DNA of 64,000 nucleotides from Akkermansia muciniphila (GTDB lineage Bacteria; Verrucomicrobiota; Verrucomicrobiia; Verrucomicrobiales; Akkermansiaceae). The stretch lies in the NCBI GenBank assembly GCA_945901795.1, contig CAMDLP010000003.1, forward strand, positions 36,314 to 100,313, given 5' to 3'. Both the position numbers and the translations under genes were made by a program. Positions 37,463 to 46,700 of the stretch are shown here, in pieces. Position 1 is the stretch's first letter. Every line of letters begins with the position of its first letter. The notes under the pieces were generated by a model. That model was given only the letters and a program-made list of their open reading frames with translations. It searched no databases and was not told the DNA's origin.

Positions 37463-37976
37463 ATGCGCCTCCTCACGCCACTTTTTCTATCGCTCCTCAC
37501 CGCCGCTCTCCATGCCGCGCCGCTCGCCCCTCTGGCCGGAAGGCGCTCCCGGTGCCCTCGGCGAAAAGGATGACGACAAACCCACCCTCACCGCCTTTCT
37601 CCCCGCACCGGAAAAAGCCACAGGCGCCGCCATCGTCATCTCCATGGGGCCGAACACGCACGGCGGCTCCAGGAAAAACTTGCTAGGCGACACCCCTTCG
37701 CCGGAACTCCTCGAACTGCTCTCCAACGAAAAGCAGGTCACCCGGGAAACGCCTCCCTGTTTCATCTGGCACACCTGGGAGGACAGCGGGGTGAAGGTGG
37801 AAAACTCGCTCGATTTCGCCACCGCGCTGCGCAAGAACGGCGCGCCCTTCGACCTGCACATCTATCAAAAAGGCGGCCATGGCATGGGACTCGGCGGCGG
37901 CCGCGCCGGCGGCGAGCAACACCCCTGGGCCGCCGACTGCCTCTTCTGGCTCCAAGCGCAGGGCTTCGCGAAGTAG
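37463..37976 (+). pseudogene. Remnant of an exported alpha/beta-hydrolase (acetylesterase/xylanase-like)
   Basis: A signal peptide ([20 protein letters not shown]) is followed by a frameshift; the family start [13 protein letters not shown] reads on in another frame from 37512. After [11 protein letters not shown] the sequence jumps directly to [20 protein letters not shown]. In intact relatives roughly 130 residues lie between these points, including the oxyanion loop and the GxSxGG nucleophile, so the catalytic serine is lost. The end ([12 protein letters not shown]) with the histidine survives. A clean internal deletion plus a frameshift makes it nonfunctional. Confidence 0.8.
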
Positions 37977-38003
37977 GGTTCAGTGACGGGCGGGAGCTCC
38001 CGC

Positions 38004-38027
38004 TCCTTGGACTGATACAGCCTGCTG
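38004..38027 (+). repeat. Dispersed repeat family B, copy 2
   Basis: CCTTGGACTGATACAGCCTG matches the copy at 4635-4658 at 18 of 20 positions. It is followed by a second CAGCCTGCTGCCAGCAG hairpin-like segment. Confidence 0.5.
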
Positions 38028-38102
38028 TAGGTTTCGGTCTGGCAGCCTGCTGCCAGCAGACAGTGACGCGGCGCTTGATCAGGTATTGGAGGGTTGCTCA
38101 TC

Positions 38103-38372
38103 ATGACAACGACCCTCACCGGCAGAAACCAGATCACTATTCCGGCCGCGTTGGTCGAGCGGATGGAATTGAAGCCCGGCACCCGCATTGAATGGCTGCC
38201 GGGTGCGGAGGCGGACGAAATCGTTTGTCGGGTGCTTCCGGATCCCGCTCGGCTGGCTGCCAGTCTGCGGGGCACGGGGCGCGAATACCTCAAGGCCGGT
38301 GCCGCCCATCCCATCGACGCGCTGGTGGCGGAGCGGGCGGAGGATGAGCGCCAGCGGGAGGAAAACCTATGA
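38103..38372 (+). CDS. AbrB/MazE-type antitoxin
   Basis: An 89-residue DNA-binding antitoxin with an SpoVT/AbrB swapped-hairpin start (TTTLTGRNQITIPAALVERM, then LKPGTRIEWL) and a charged helical tail for toxin binding. The ATG at 38103 is used; three codons upstream are also in frame. The stop overlaps the start of the truncated PIN toxin by 4 bp, the usual translational coupling of vapBC-like modules. Since the toxin is broken, the antitoxin may be an orphan. Confidence 0.8.
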   Translation: MTTTLTGRNQITIPAALVERMELKPGTRIEWLPGAEADEIVCRVLPDPARLAASLRGTGREYLKAGAAHPIDALVAERAEDERQREENL

Positions 38373-38491
38373 CCCACCTGCTCGATACTTCGGCGATTCT
38401 CGCCCATTTCCTCGACGAACCCGGCGCGGATCAAGTGGAGGCCCTTCTGGCCCGCGGCAAGGGACGCGGGGCGCACGATGTCAGGAAATGA
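38369..38491 (+). pseudogene. Truncated PIN-domain toxin
   Basis: Only 40 codons remain: MTHLLDTSAILAHFLDEPGA, the first strand and first catalytic aspartate of a PIN ribonuclease (VapC-like), then a stop after HDVRK. Full-length relatives are about 130 residues with three more acidic residues, so the toxin is inactive. ATGA overlap with the antitoxin is preserved. No downstream portion is recognised in the following 290 bp. Confidence 0.75.
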
Positions 38492-38781
38492 CGGAGTGTG
38501 GGTATCAAGGGGAGGAAAGTCTGATAAATCCCGCGCAGGGTACAAGAGCGCAGATTGCTTAAGATTGATCGATAGATCACCTCCGGCTCATTTTCCCCGG
38601 TTGGCTTTCGTGCCGGGCCCGGCCCGGCGGCGCATGCGGCAAAGGATCGCTGTCACATTCATTGGATTTCCATGGGTGAGCGGATTTTCTCGGTTGGATA
38701 TGTGCCATTCATCCCGCGCCTTGCCGGTGGGCTTGCCTGAGTGGCGGATTTGTGGCGGGATGGCCCGCCTCTGCCGATAAA

Positions 38782-39855
38782 ATGACCGAAACGCTCCCCA
38801 CCACTATCCCCGAAGTCTGCCCCGAGCTTGGAATCGAGGTCCCCGTTTCCGCCATCGACAAGGAACTGCGGAAACTCTGGGAACAGGACCAAGCGCGGAC
38901 GAACGCGTCGCTGATGAATCTCGTCGTCTATTCGGAAAAACCCGGTGCCTTGATCGATAACTCCGCGATCATCCGCGAGCTCACCCGCGACCATGCCTGC
39001 CGGGCGATCCTCGTCGGCATCGATAGAAATGAGCCGATGCCGAGCCTGCGCGCCTGGATCACCGCGCATTGCCATCTATCGGACGGCCGGAAATCCGTCT
39101 GCTGCGAGCAAATCGCCTTCCACCTCACCGGCCGCGTGACCGGGCGATTCCGCAACACGGTTTTCGCCCACCTCAATTCCGACCTGCCGCTCGTCTTCTG
39201 GTGGCAGGGCGAGCTATCCGAAATCCTCACCGAGCGCCTCGTCAGCGTAATGGACCGGTTCATCATCGACAGCTCGTCGTGGACCGATCCCGCGGCCTCG
39301 TTCGCGATGATCGAGGAAGCCGCTCAAAGCAACCCGGACCTAATCATCCAGGACCACGCCTGGACGCGCTCATGGCAGTTCCGGGTGGGAATCGCCAGCC
39401 TGTTCGATGATCCGGCGGCGCAGGAAGCCCTGCCGGAAATCGACAGGGTCGAGATCATCTATCATCCCGAACACCGCAACACCGCGCTGCAAATACTTGC
39501 CTGGCTCGCCGTGCAAGCGGGCTGGAAGGACCGGCCATCCACCGGTGAATTCGCATTCGAATCGGGCGGCGGCGCGGCGATTTCCATCGTGCTTCACGAA
39601 GATCCGACCGCGCCTCCGCTCTCGTCCGTAGTCATTCACGCCAGAAACGCGACGGTCCGGATCACCCAGAAAACGGGCGCGTCCCACGTCGAACGCCAAC
39701 TCGAAGCGGGGGCTTACAAAGCGTCATCGCTCTCGCCGATCGATCCCACGTCCCCCGCCGAGCTCGTCGGCGTGCAGCTCGCGCGCGGCGGGAAGAACTC
39801 GCTCTATCAAAAAATTCTCCCGCGTTTCCGGGCGATGCTGAAATCTGCGCAATGA
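38782..39855 (+). CDS. opcA: Glucose-6-phosphate dehydrogenase assembly protein OpcA
   Basis: A 357-residue protein of the OpcA family, allosteric partner of glucose-6-phosphate dehydrogenase in cyanobacteria and actinobacteria. Supporting blocks: ARTNASLMNLVVYSE, HACRAILVGID, AHLNSDLPLVFWWQGELSE and a C-terminal beta-rich domain. zwf is not in this window. The start ATG at 38782 is preceded by a poorly coding 290-bp stretch. The stop overlaps the hisJ start by 4 bp (ATGA), so the two proteins are probably translated together. Confidence 0.85.
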   Translation: MTETLPTTIPEVCPELGIEVPVSAIDKELRKLWEQDQARTNASLMNLVVYSEKPGALIDNSAIIRELTRDHACRAILVGIDRNEPMPSLRAWITAHCHLSDGRKSVCCEQIAFHLTGRVTGRFRNTVFAHLNSDLPLVFWWQGELSEILTERLVSVMDRFIIDSSSWTDPAASFAMIEEAAQSNPDLIIQDHAWTRSWQFRVGIASLFDDPAAQEALPEIDRVEIIYHPEHRNTALQILAWLAVQAGWKDRPSTGEFAFESGGGAAISIVLHEDPTAPPLSSVVIHARNATVRITQKTGASHVERQLEAGAYKASSLSPIDPTSPAELVGVQLARGGKNSLYQKILPRFRAMLKSAQ

Positions 39856-40670
39856 ACGCGCCCGTCCTTTACGAATCCCACTGCCACACCACGTTGTGCA
39901 AGCACGCGTTCGGCACGACCGACGAGTATGCCGCCGTCGCCCTCGCACGCAATTTCAAGGGCATCACCTTCACCTGTCATTGCCCGCTGCCGCATGGCTT
40001 CTCCGCCAGCGTGCGGATGAGACCAGAACAGTTCGATGATTATGTCGCGATGGTGGCCGCCACGCGGGATGCCTTCGCCGGTCGCCTCGACGTCCGGCTC
40101 GGATTGGAAAGCGACTATTATCCCGGCGTGGAGCCGTGGTTGGAGAAACTGCATGCACACGTGCCGCTGAGTCATGTGTTGGGATCCATCCACTATCAGG
40201 TCATGGACTATCGCAGGCTGTTCTACACCGGCGAAATTTTCAGCTATCAGGAGCTCTACTACGAGCACCTCGCCCTCTCTGCGGAAAGCGGACTGTTCGA
40301 CACCCTCGCCCATCCGGATCTAATCAAAAACGAATCCCCCGCAGATTGGAACTTCGAGCAGATGCGCCCGCACATCGAGCGCGCGCTCGACCGCATCGCC
40401 GCCACCGGCGTGGCGATGGAACTCAACACCAGCGGCGTGCAGAAGGATCTACCGGAAATGAATCCGTCGCCCTCGCAACTCGCGCTCATGCACGAGCGCG
40501 GCATCCCCGTCGTCATCGGCGCGGACGCACACGTGCCGGAACGCGTCGGCGACGGATATAAGACGGCCTTAAAGTTGTTGGAATCTGTCGGTTACAACGA
40601 GGTCAGTTACTTTATCGACCGCCAGCGCCAATCGGTGCCGATTTCCGCCGCGCACGCATCGCTGGGTTGA
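39852..40670 (+). CDS. hisJ: PHP-type histidinol-phosphatase
   Basis: A 272-residue metal-dependent phosphatase for histidinol phosphate in histidine synthesis. PHP landmarks: ESHCHTTLCKHAFG (first metal histidines), FTCHCPLPHGF, LGLESDYYPG, LGSIHYQV, DTLAHPDLIK and IGADAHVPERVG. All expected metal ligands are present. It overlaps opcA by 4 bp. hisF lies 800 bp further on, on the other strand. A general PHP phosphoesterase cannot be excluded, but the motif spacing fits HisJ/HisK. Confidence 0.88.
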   Translation: MNAPVLYESHCHTTLCKHAFGTTDEYAAVALARNFKGITFTCHCPLPHGFSASVRMRPEQFDDYVAMVAATRDAFAGRLDVRLGLESDYYPGVEPWLEKLHAHVPLSHVLGSIHYQVMDYRRLFYTGEIFSYQELYYEHLALSAESGLFDTLAHPDLIKNESPADWNFEQMRPHIERALDRIAATGVAMELNTSGVQKDLPEMNPSPSQLALMHERGIPVVIGADAHVPERVGDGYKTALKLLESVGYNEVSYFIDRQRQSVPISAAHASLG

Positions 40671-40747
40671 TGAATCGCCCTGGTCGAGCAACCCGCTGGA
40701 GCGAAGAAAGCATTCCCTTTTCCACGAAAACGGAATACATTGCCCGC

Positions 40748-40996
40748 ATGGCTGACACTTACACGATCAAAACCGCACAACAAAAACTCTCGGCCTTGGT
40801 GGAGGAAGCCGCGGACCACCCCGTGACCATCACCAAGCAGGGCCGCGCTGTGGCGGTGCTGATTTCGATCGAACGGATGGAAGCCATCGGCGAAACCATG
40901 GAACTTCTGGCCGATCCGAACGCGATGTCCGCGATCCGCAAGCACCGCGAGGGCACGGCGATTTATCATGATGTCTCCGCGCTCGACGAAAGATGA
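40748..40996 (+). CDS. Phd/YefM-type antitoxin
   Basis: An 82-residue antitoxin with the Phd/YefM start YTIKTAQQKLSALVEEAADH, then PVTITKQGRAVAVLISIERME, and a charged C-terminal toxin-binding tail. The stop overlaps the toxin start by 4 bp (ATGA). Likely binds the module's promoter in the 77-bp gap after hisJ. Confidence 0.88.
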   Translation: MADTYTIKTAQQKLSALVEEAADHPVTITKQGRAVAVLISIERMEAIGETMELLADPNAMSAIRKHREGTAIYHDVSALDER

Positions 40997-41274
40997 TCAC
41001 CGTCCGGATTCAAGCTGAAGTGGTGGACCACCTTCGTCGTTTGGCACCGCAGCCCCGCCATGCGCTCCGCCTGGCAATCAAGGATCTGGCGCATGAAAAA
41101 GGCGACATCAAGGCGCTCACGGATGATTTGGAAGGGTTCTACCGCCTGCGGGTCGGCTCCCATCGGGTCGTTTTCGAGTATCAAATCATCGCAAGCCAAC
41201 GGGTGATCACCTGCGTCTTCGCGGGTCCGCGCAAATGGATCTACGAGGTGTTCCAAAGCAGGTTGCTGGAGTGA
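40993..41274 (+). CDS. RelE/ParE-type toxin
   Basis: A 93-residue toxin of the RelE/ParE superfamily. Signature: DHLRRLAPQPRHALRLAIKDL, LEGFYRLRVGSHRVVFEYQI and the late strand VITCVFAGPRKWIYEVF. The R-L-R-V-G-xx-R-V-V-F pattern is characteristic. Translationally coupled to the antitoxin. The module appears intact, in contrast to the PIN module 2.5 kb upstream. Confidence 0.88.
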   Translation: MITVRIQAEVVDHLRRLAPQPRHALRLAIKDLAHEKGDIKALTDDLEGFYRLRVGSHRVVFEYQIIASQRVITCVFAGPRKWIYEVFQSRLLE

Positions 41275-41472
41275 CGGCAGCCCACTGCGGATCGAGTGGA
41301 AGATTACGCGCGCGATGTCCGGGCACTTGTATTCCACGGGGGAGCACACGCGCCCTCACTCAAATCATGCGTTTGTCAGGTTAGGCGGGTTCGCACGTGA
41401 TGCGAGCCGTCCACGCCGCAAGTGAGGCGTTGGTGGGCGATGTGCCCGTTTGAGCGCCAAGGGAACTGGGGA

Positions 41473-42243
41473 CTACATTCTCATCACCGGTCTCACGGGG
41501 ATGCCCTTGCTGGCGAAATGACGCTTCGCCTCGCCGACCGTGTGCATCCCGAAGTGGAAAATGCTGGCTGCCAGAACCGCGTCGGCCTTGCCGGCGTTGA
41601 GCACGTCCACCATGTGATCCAAATTTCCCGCGCCGCCGCTGGCGATGACCGGGATCCCGATCGCGGAGGAAACCGCGGCGGTCAGCTCGATGTCGTAGCC
41701 GGCCTGCGTGCCGTCCGAGTCCATGCTCGTGAGAAGGATTTCCCCGGCACCGCGCCGCCAGACTTCCTTCGCCCACTCGACGGCATCCAGCCCGACGGGC
41801 GTCCGTCCGCCGTGGGTGTAAACCCCCCATTTCCCCGGACCTTCGCGCTTCGCGTCGATGGCGACGACGATGCACTGGCTGCCGAACGCCTTCGCCCCGG
41901 CATCGACGAGGCCAGGATTCGTCACCGCCGAGGTGTTGACGCCAACCTTGTCCGCGCCCGCCAAAAGCATTTCGCGCATGTTTTCCACGCTGCGGATGCC
42001 GCCGCCGACGGTCAGCGGGATGAAGCATTTTTCCGCCGTGCGGCGCACCACATCGACCATCGTGTTGCGGTTGTCGGACGAGGCGGTGATGTCGAGAAAC
42101 ACGAGCTCGTCCGCCTGCTGCAAGTTGTAAGCGATCGCGCATTCCACCGGGTCGCCGGCGTCGATGAGATCGACAAAGTTGACGCCTTTGACGACGCGAC
42201 CGTCCGTCACGTCGAGGCAGGGAATGATTCGTTTCGCGAGCAC
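41473..42243 (-). CDS. hisF: Imidazole glycerol phosphate synthase, cyclase subunit
   Basis: A 256-residue TIM-barrel enzyme that, with HisH, converts PRFAR to IGP and AICAR. It starts [20 protein letters not shown] (catalytic Asp in CLDV), has [60 protein letters not shown] (second catalytic Asp) and [11 protein letters not shown]. Full length. hisH is not nearby. A terminator separates it from rpmE2 upstream. Confidence 0.96.
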   Translation of the reverse strand: MLAKRIIPCLDVTDGRVVKGVNFVDLIDAGDPVECAIAYNLQQADELVFLDITASSDNRNTMVDVVRRTAEKCFIPLTVGGGIRSVENMREMLLAGADKVGVNTSAVTNPGLVDAGAKAFGSQCIVVAIDAKREGPGKWGVYTHGGRTPVGLDAVEWAKEVWRRGAGEILLTSMDSDGTQAGYDIELTAAVSSAIGIPVIASGGAGNLDHMVDVLNAGKADAVLAASIFHFGMHTVGEAKRHFASKGIPVRPVMRM

Positions 42244-42281
42244 GGGCGGAGGTTTGAAGATGGAGCGGGAACAATCAAAAC

Positions 42282-42317
42282 AAAACGCCCGGCTGCGACG
42301 AGGCGGCCAGGCGTTTT
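42282..42317 (-). terminator. Terminator downstream of rpmE2
   Basis: On the minus strand, AAAACGCCTGGC (42317-42306) pairs with GCCGGGCGTTTT (42293-42282), with one G-U pair, followed by GTTTTG. Confidence 0.85.
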
Positions 42318-42343
42318 GGGGAAATTCGGGAAAATGGACTGGA

Positions 42344-42613
42344 TCAGTCGAGTTTCGGCTTCCCGACGCGACGCACGGCGCCGAAGCGTTTTTGGAATTT
42401 GTCGATGCGTCCCTCGGTGTCCACGAACTGGGCCAGTCCGGTGAAGAACGGATGCGAATCGGACGTGATGCCGATCGAGATGAGACTGTGTTCCACGCCG
42501 TCGATGACTTCCTTTTTCTCGGAGGTCTTGGTCGAGCGACTGACGAAGCGTTTGCCGGTGGTCATGTCAACGAAGACGACCGGATTGTATTTTGGATGCA
42601 GATCTTTTTTCAT
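42344..42613 (-). CDS. rpmE2: 50S ribosomal protein L31 type B
   Basis: An 89-residue L31 of the long, cysteine-free type B. It begins [20 protein letters not shown] and contains [20 protein letters not shown], the family's conserved block. The lack of the zinc cysteines suggests it supports ribosomes in zinc-poor conditions, as known for type B forms. Followed by a strong terminator, so it is probably monocistronic. Confidence 0.95.
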   Translation of the reverse strand: MKKDLHPKYNPVVFVDMTTGKRFVSRSTKTSEKKEVIDGVEHSLISIGITSDSHPFFTGLAQFVDTEGRIDKFQKRFGAVRRVGKPKLD

Positions 42614-43120
42614 GGGAATGGAATTCCCGCCACGTTACCGACGCGGCGGGGCGCGGAGATTGGCGAAAAACGAAGGCCTGTCAAGCGGGCATCTCTGCCT
42701 TATTCGGCAATTTGCCGACATTAGGGGAGCTCATCGCAAAATCCGGGATGAATCGCTTTCTTCACCGCTAGGACACCAGTCCCGCCTCAATTCCTTGAGC
42801 GTCCCATCCGTCACGACTTCCTTCGGCGTCCTTTGCCCGCAAGCCCCCCGCAAGCCCCCCGCGCAGGCCCGGCCACCCCGGTGAACTTGAGTGATTTATG
42901 ATCCTATAGAGACCACTTCACGCTTAATTCTTGCACCCATCAGTAACCGATGCTTGATTTCCTCGATGATTGAACGAGAAGTCCCCCTGCGGAGGGCATT
43001 TCTGCTAGCTGTTCGTTCCTCAAAGCATCGGTTACCATCACCGATGATTGATGATTCGGAGAAAAGAAGGATGCGAAATGATCTTGCGCGCATGCGGGTT
43101 TTCATGAGAACAGTGTTCAA
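42614..43120. other. Intergenic region with a MITE-like element
   Basis: 507 bp between rpmE2 and an integrase fragment. Holds the TIR element at 42938-43040; the first 280 bp show only GC-rich, poorly coding sequence and no recognisable gene. Two overlapping 77-codon frames on opposite strands exist only because of the palindrome. Confidence 0.5.
42938..43040. mobile_element. 93-bp MITE-like element with CATCA target duplication
   Basis: Perfect 13-bp terminal inverted repeats GTAACCGATGCTT (42943-42955) and AAGCATCGGTTAC (43023-43035) enclose about 67 bp with an inner GAACGA/TCGTTC inverted repeat and a CCCCCTGCGGAGGG core. The 5-bp CATCA occurs directly on both sides (42938-42942 and 43036-43040), as a target-site duplication would. 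It has no coding capacity. Confidence 0.6.
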
Positions 43121-43489
43121 ATGAATCATTCATGCGCGGATTGGAGAGCGGATCTTGAAGCATCCAGGGATCTGACGGACTTGGAGAAACAGAATTACGG
43201 GTTTCTGCTGGCGTGGTTCGAGACCTGGAGGCTCAGACAGGGTTTGGGACTCGAACGGGAATCCGCAGTTCGATTTTGGCGTGAACAGGTGAAATCCAAG
43301 GAACGCAAGGACTGGCAGCTTGAGCGTTGGGCGGAGGCGATGTGCTGGCATGAGCGGTGGCTGGCGCTCTGCGCGAGCGAGGGGCGGGAGCCGCGCGGGA
43401 TGGGCGAGCGCCTGCACCGGGCGGTGATGTTTACGGGAGCGCCTCAGGTTCGTTCTCTTCGCCCGGGCCGTGGCCGGCATCGACGATGA
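43121..43489 (+). pseudogene. N-terminal fragment of an integron-integrase-like tyrosine recombinase
   Basis: 122 codons starting MNHSCADWRADLEASRDLTD. The block LEKQNYGFLLAWFETWRLRQ and DWQLERWAEAMCWHERWLAL resembles the N-terminal extension of verrucomicrobial integron integrases (from memory of that family). It is cut after ERLHRAVMFTGAPQ, where the SAM-like core-binding domain would begin. No catalytic domain (R-H-R-Y) is found. It is probably a remnant left by deletion; codon use is ordinary. Confidence 0.5.
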
Positions 43490-43526
43490 CGCGGGCTTTT
43501 TTCCAGGCCTGGATGAAGCGGGGGCC

Positions 43527-43631
43527 GTTCCTTGGATGTCGGGGGCGATTTCCCGGATGTAAATAGGCGTTTCTCCGAGGTAAATGTCGATTTCTTGGAT
43601 GCGCGGGGGAGTTTCCTGGAGGCGAGATGAC
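43527..43631 (+). repeat. 21-bp minisatellite, five degenerate copies
   Basis: Five units of 21 bp beginning at 43527, 43548, 43569, 43590 and 43611. They share TTTC-(C/T)-(C/T)-GGATG near the start of each unit. It lies between the integrase fragment and dnaE, 80 bp before the dnaE start. A minus-strand frame through it would give heptapeptide repeats (YLGETPI, YIREIAP), but it has no credible gene context. Confidence 0.7.
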
Positions 43632-43709
43632 CGGGCGGGTGGGATGCGGAGCCTGGCGAAATCCCCCGGCTTGCCCTCCGCCATCGGCTCGCTAAGGTCT
43701 CGCCGCCCG

Positions 43710-46700
43710 ATGTCAGATTCCTTCGTCCACCTCCACCTCCACACAGAATTTTCGCTGCTCGACGGCATGATCCGCATCAAGGATCTGGCCAAACGCGCCA
43801 AGGAACTCGGCATGCCGGCGGTGGCGATGACCGACCACGGCAACCTCTACGGTGCCATCAAGTTTTACCAGGAGTGCCACAAGGCCGGGGTGAAGCCGAT
43901 CCTCGGCTGCGAAATCTACCTCGCGCCGGGGAAGATGGAGGACAAGAAGGAGCTCGCCGGCCGCAAGCGCGCCACCCACATGACGCTGCTCGCGGAGAAC
44001 AACGAGGGCTGGGATAATCTCAGCAAACTCGTTTCCAAAGGCAATCTCGAAGGCCTCTACTACGGCAAACCCCGCGTGGACCGCGACACGCTGCGGCAAT
44101 ATTCCAAAGGCATCATCTGCCTCACCGGCTGCATTTCCGGCCCGGTCAACGAGTGGCTCCGCGCCGGCGACGAGGAGAAGGCCCGCGAGACGCTCGTCGA
44201 GATCGTGGACATTTACGGCAAGGAAAACACCTACGTCGAGATCCACAACCACGGCCTCGAACCGCAGCGGATGGTCACCCCTTCCCTGCTGAAATTCGCC
44301 AGGGAAATGGACCTCAAGGTCGTCGCCGCAAACGACGTGCATTTCCTCAACAAGTTCGATCACGAGGCGCACGACGTGATGATCTGCATCGGCACCGGAA
44401 ATCTGGTGATCGACGAAAATCGGATGCACTACTCGCCAGAAGTCTATTTCAAGACTGCCGAGCAGATGCGCGAAATCTTCGCCGACGTGCCGGGGGCCTG
44501 CGACGCGACGCTGGAAATCGCCGAACGCTGCAACGTCACGATCAAGCTGGATTCTACCAGCTCGGAGAAATACCCGCAGTTCGGCACGCCCGACGGCAGC
44601 CCGCGCGAGGAGTATTTGATGAAAGTCTGCCAAGACGGACTGGTGAAACGCTACGGCGCGGAAAAAGCGGCGAGCGCGGAAATCGCCGACCGATTGAAAT
44701 ACGAGGTCGATACGATCAACCAGTTAGGATTCGCCTCCTACTTCCTCATCACCGCCGACTTCATCCAGTGGGCGCGCGACAACGACATCCCGGTCGGCCC
44801 CGGCCGGGGCTCGGCGGCGGGCTCGCTGGCGTCGTATGCCATGGGCATCACCGACATTTGCCCGATGCGCTTCGGCCTGCTGTTCGAGCGATTCCTCAAC
44901 CCGGAACGCGTCAGCCCTCCCGACGTCGATATCGATTTCTGCCAGAGCCGCCGCGTCGAGGTCATCGCCTACGTTCGAAAAAAATACGGCGAGCGCAGCG
45001 TTTCGCACATCATCACCTACGGCAAACTCGGCGCGAAGAGCGTGTTGCGCGACGTCTGCCGCGTCATGGGAATTTCCTATGGCGAGGGCGACCGCATCGC
45101 CAAAATGATCGAGGCGAAACCCGATATCAAACTCAAGGACGAGTATGAATCGAAGCCCGAGTTGAAGGAACTCATCGAAAGCAGCACTACCTATCAGCAG
45201 CTGTGGAGCTACGCCACCAAGCTCGAAGGACTCTCGCGGAACGTCGGCGTCCACGCGGCCGGCGTGGTGATCGGCGACCGCCCGCTCGACGAGCACATCC
45301 CACTCACCCGCGGCAACGAAGGGGAAGTCGTCACCCAGTACGACATGAAGGCCATCACCGATGTCGGCCTTCTGAAGATGGACTTCCTCGGATTGAAGAA
45401 CCTCACCGTCATCCACGAAGCCGTGCAGCATATCCGCAAGCACACGCCGGACTTTGCGATCGAGACAATCTCACTCGACGATTGGAAAACCTTCGAGCTC
45501 CTCAACCGCGGCGAGACGATGGGCGTGTTCCAGCTTGAATCCGGCGGTATGGTCGAGACCTGCCGCAAGTATGCCATCGAGAAGATCGACGACATCATCG
45601 ACCTTCTCGCCGTCTATCGCCCGGGAGCCATGCAGTTCATCGACCAGATGCTGGACGTGAAAAAAGGCCGCGCCCGCCCGATGTACGAGCACCCGCTGCT
45701 GGAAGACGTCTGCGGCGACACCTTTGGCGTCATGATCTACCAGGAGCAGGTCCAGAACGCCGCCAAGGTCCTCGCCGGCTACTCGCTCGGCGGCGCCGAC
45801 CTTCTCCGCCGCGCGATGGGTAAGAAGGACCCGGTCGAGATGGAGAAGCAGCGCGCGAAATTCGTCGAAGGCGCGGAGAAAACCAACAACATCGGCAAGA
45901 AGCTCGCCGACCAGATCTTCGACAAGATCGCGATGTTCGCCGGATACGGTTTCAACAAATCCCACTCCGCCTGTTACGGCCACATTTCTTACTGGACCGC
46001 CTATCTGAAGGCGAACCACCCGGTCGAGTTCATGGCCGCGCTACTTTCCAACGAAATCCACAACACCGACAAGATCGGCGTTTTCGTCTCCGAGTGCCAC
46101 CGCATGGGCCTGGAAATCCTGCCGCCGGATCTCAACACCTCGCAGCTCCGTTTCTCTCCCGAGACCCTGCTCAACGGCTCGAAAGGCGTGCGCTACGGCC
46201 TCGCCGCCATCAAAAACTGCGGCGAGGGAGCGATGGCCATCGCCATCGAGGACCGCAATCAAAACGGCGCGTTCACCTCGCTCGACGACTTCGCCTCGCG
46301 CCTCGATTCCAAGGTCGTCAACAAGCGCATCCTCGAAAACCTCGCCAAGGCCGGCGCGCTCGACTGGACCGGTGAAACCCGCGCCGGGATGTGCGCCCGA
46401 CTCGAACAAGTCGTCGCCTCCGCCTCGTCCGCCCAGCGCGACCGCGCGTCCGGGCAGGTCTCGATGTTCGACTCCATGGAGTTCTCCGCCCCGGCGAAAA
46501 CGAAATCCAGCCGCTCCTCCGTGCCGACCGTGGAGGAATGGAGCAAGGACGAGCGCCTCGCCCACGAGAAGGAACTGCTAGGCTTCTACGTCACCGGCCA
46601 TCCGCTCGACAAGTTCCGCAGCGTCATCGACTCCAACAAATACCGCAGGCTCGGGCTCATCGACGATCTGGATCTTTCCAATGCTCGCGAGCGCTTCCCC

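Noticed and set aside
41422..42444. 340-codon frame opposite hisF
   Set aside because: hisF is unambiguous on the minus strand; the opposite frame has no recognisable fold.
42938..43040. Integron attC or attI site
   Set aside because: The attC core-site consensus RYYYAAC/GTTRRRY is not matched at the ends, and a 5-bp direct duplication fits transposition better.
42891..43129. Two opposite 77-codon frames
   Set aside because: They overlap each other and exist because the DNA is a palindrome (the MITE-like element).
43130..43843. 237-codon minus-strand frame with heptapeptide repeats
   Set aside because: The repeats arise from the 21-bp minisatellite; the frame overlaps both the integrase fragment and dnaE.
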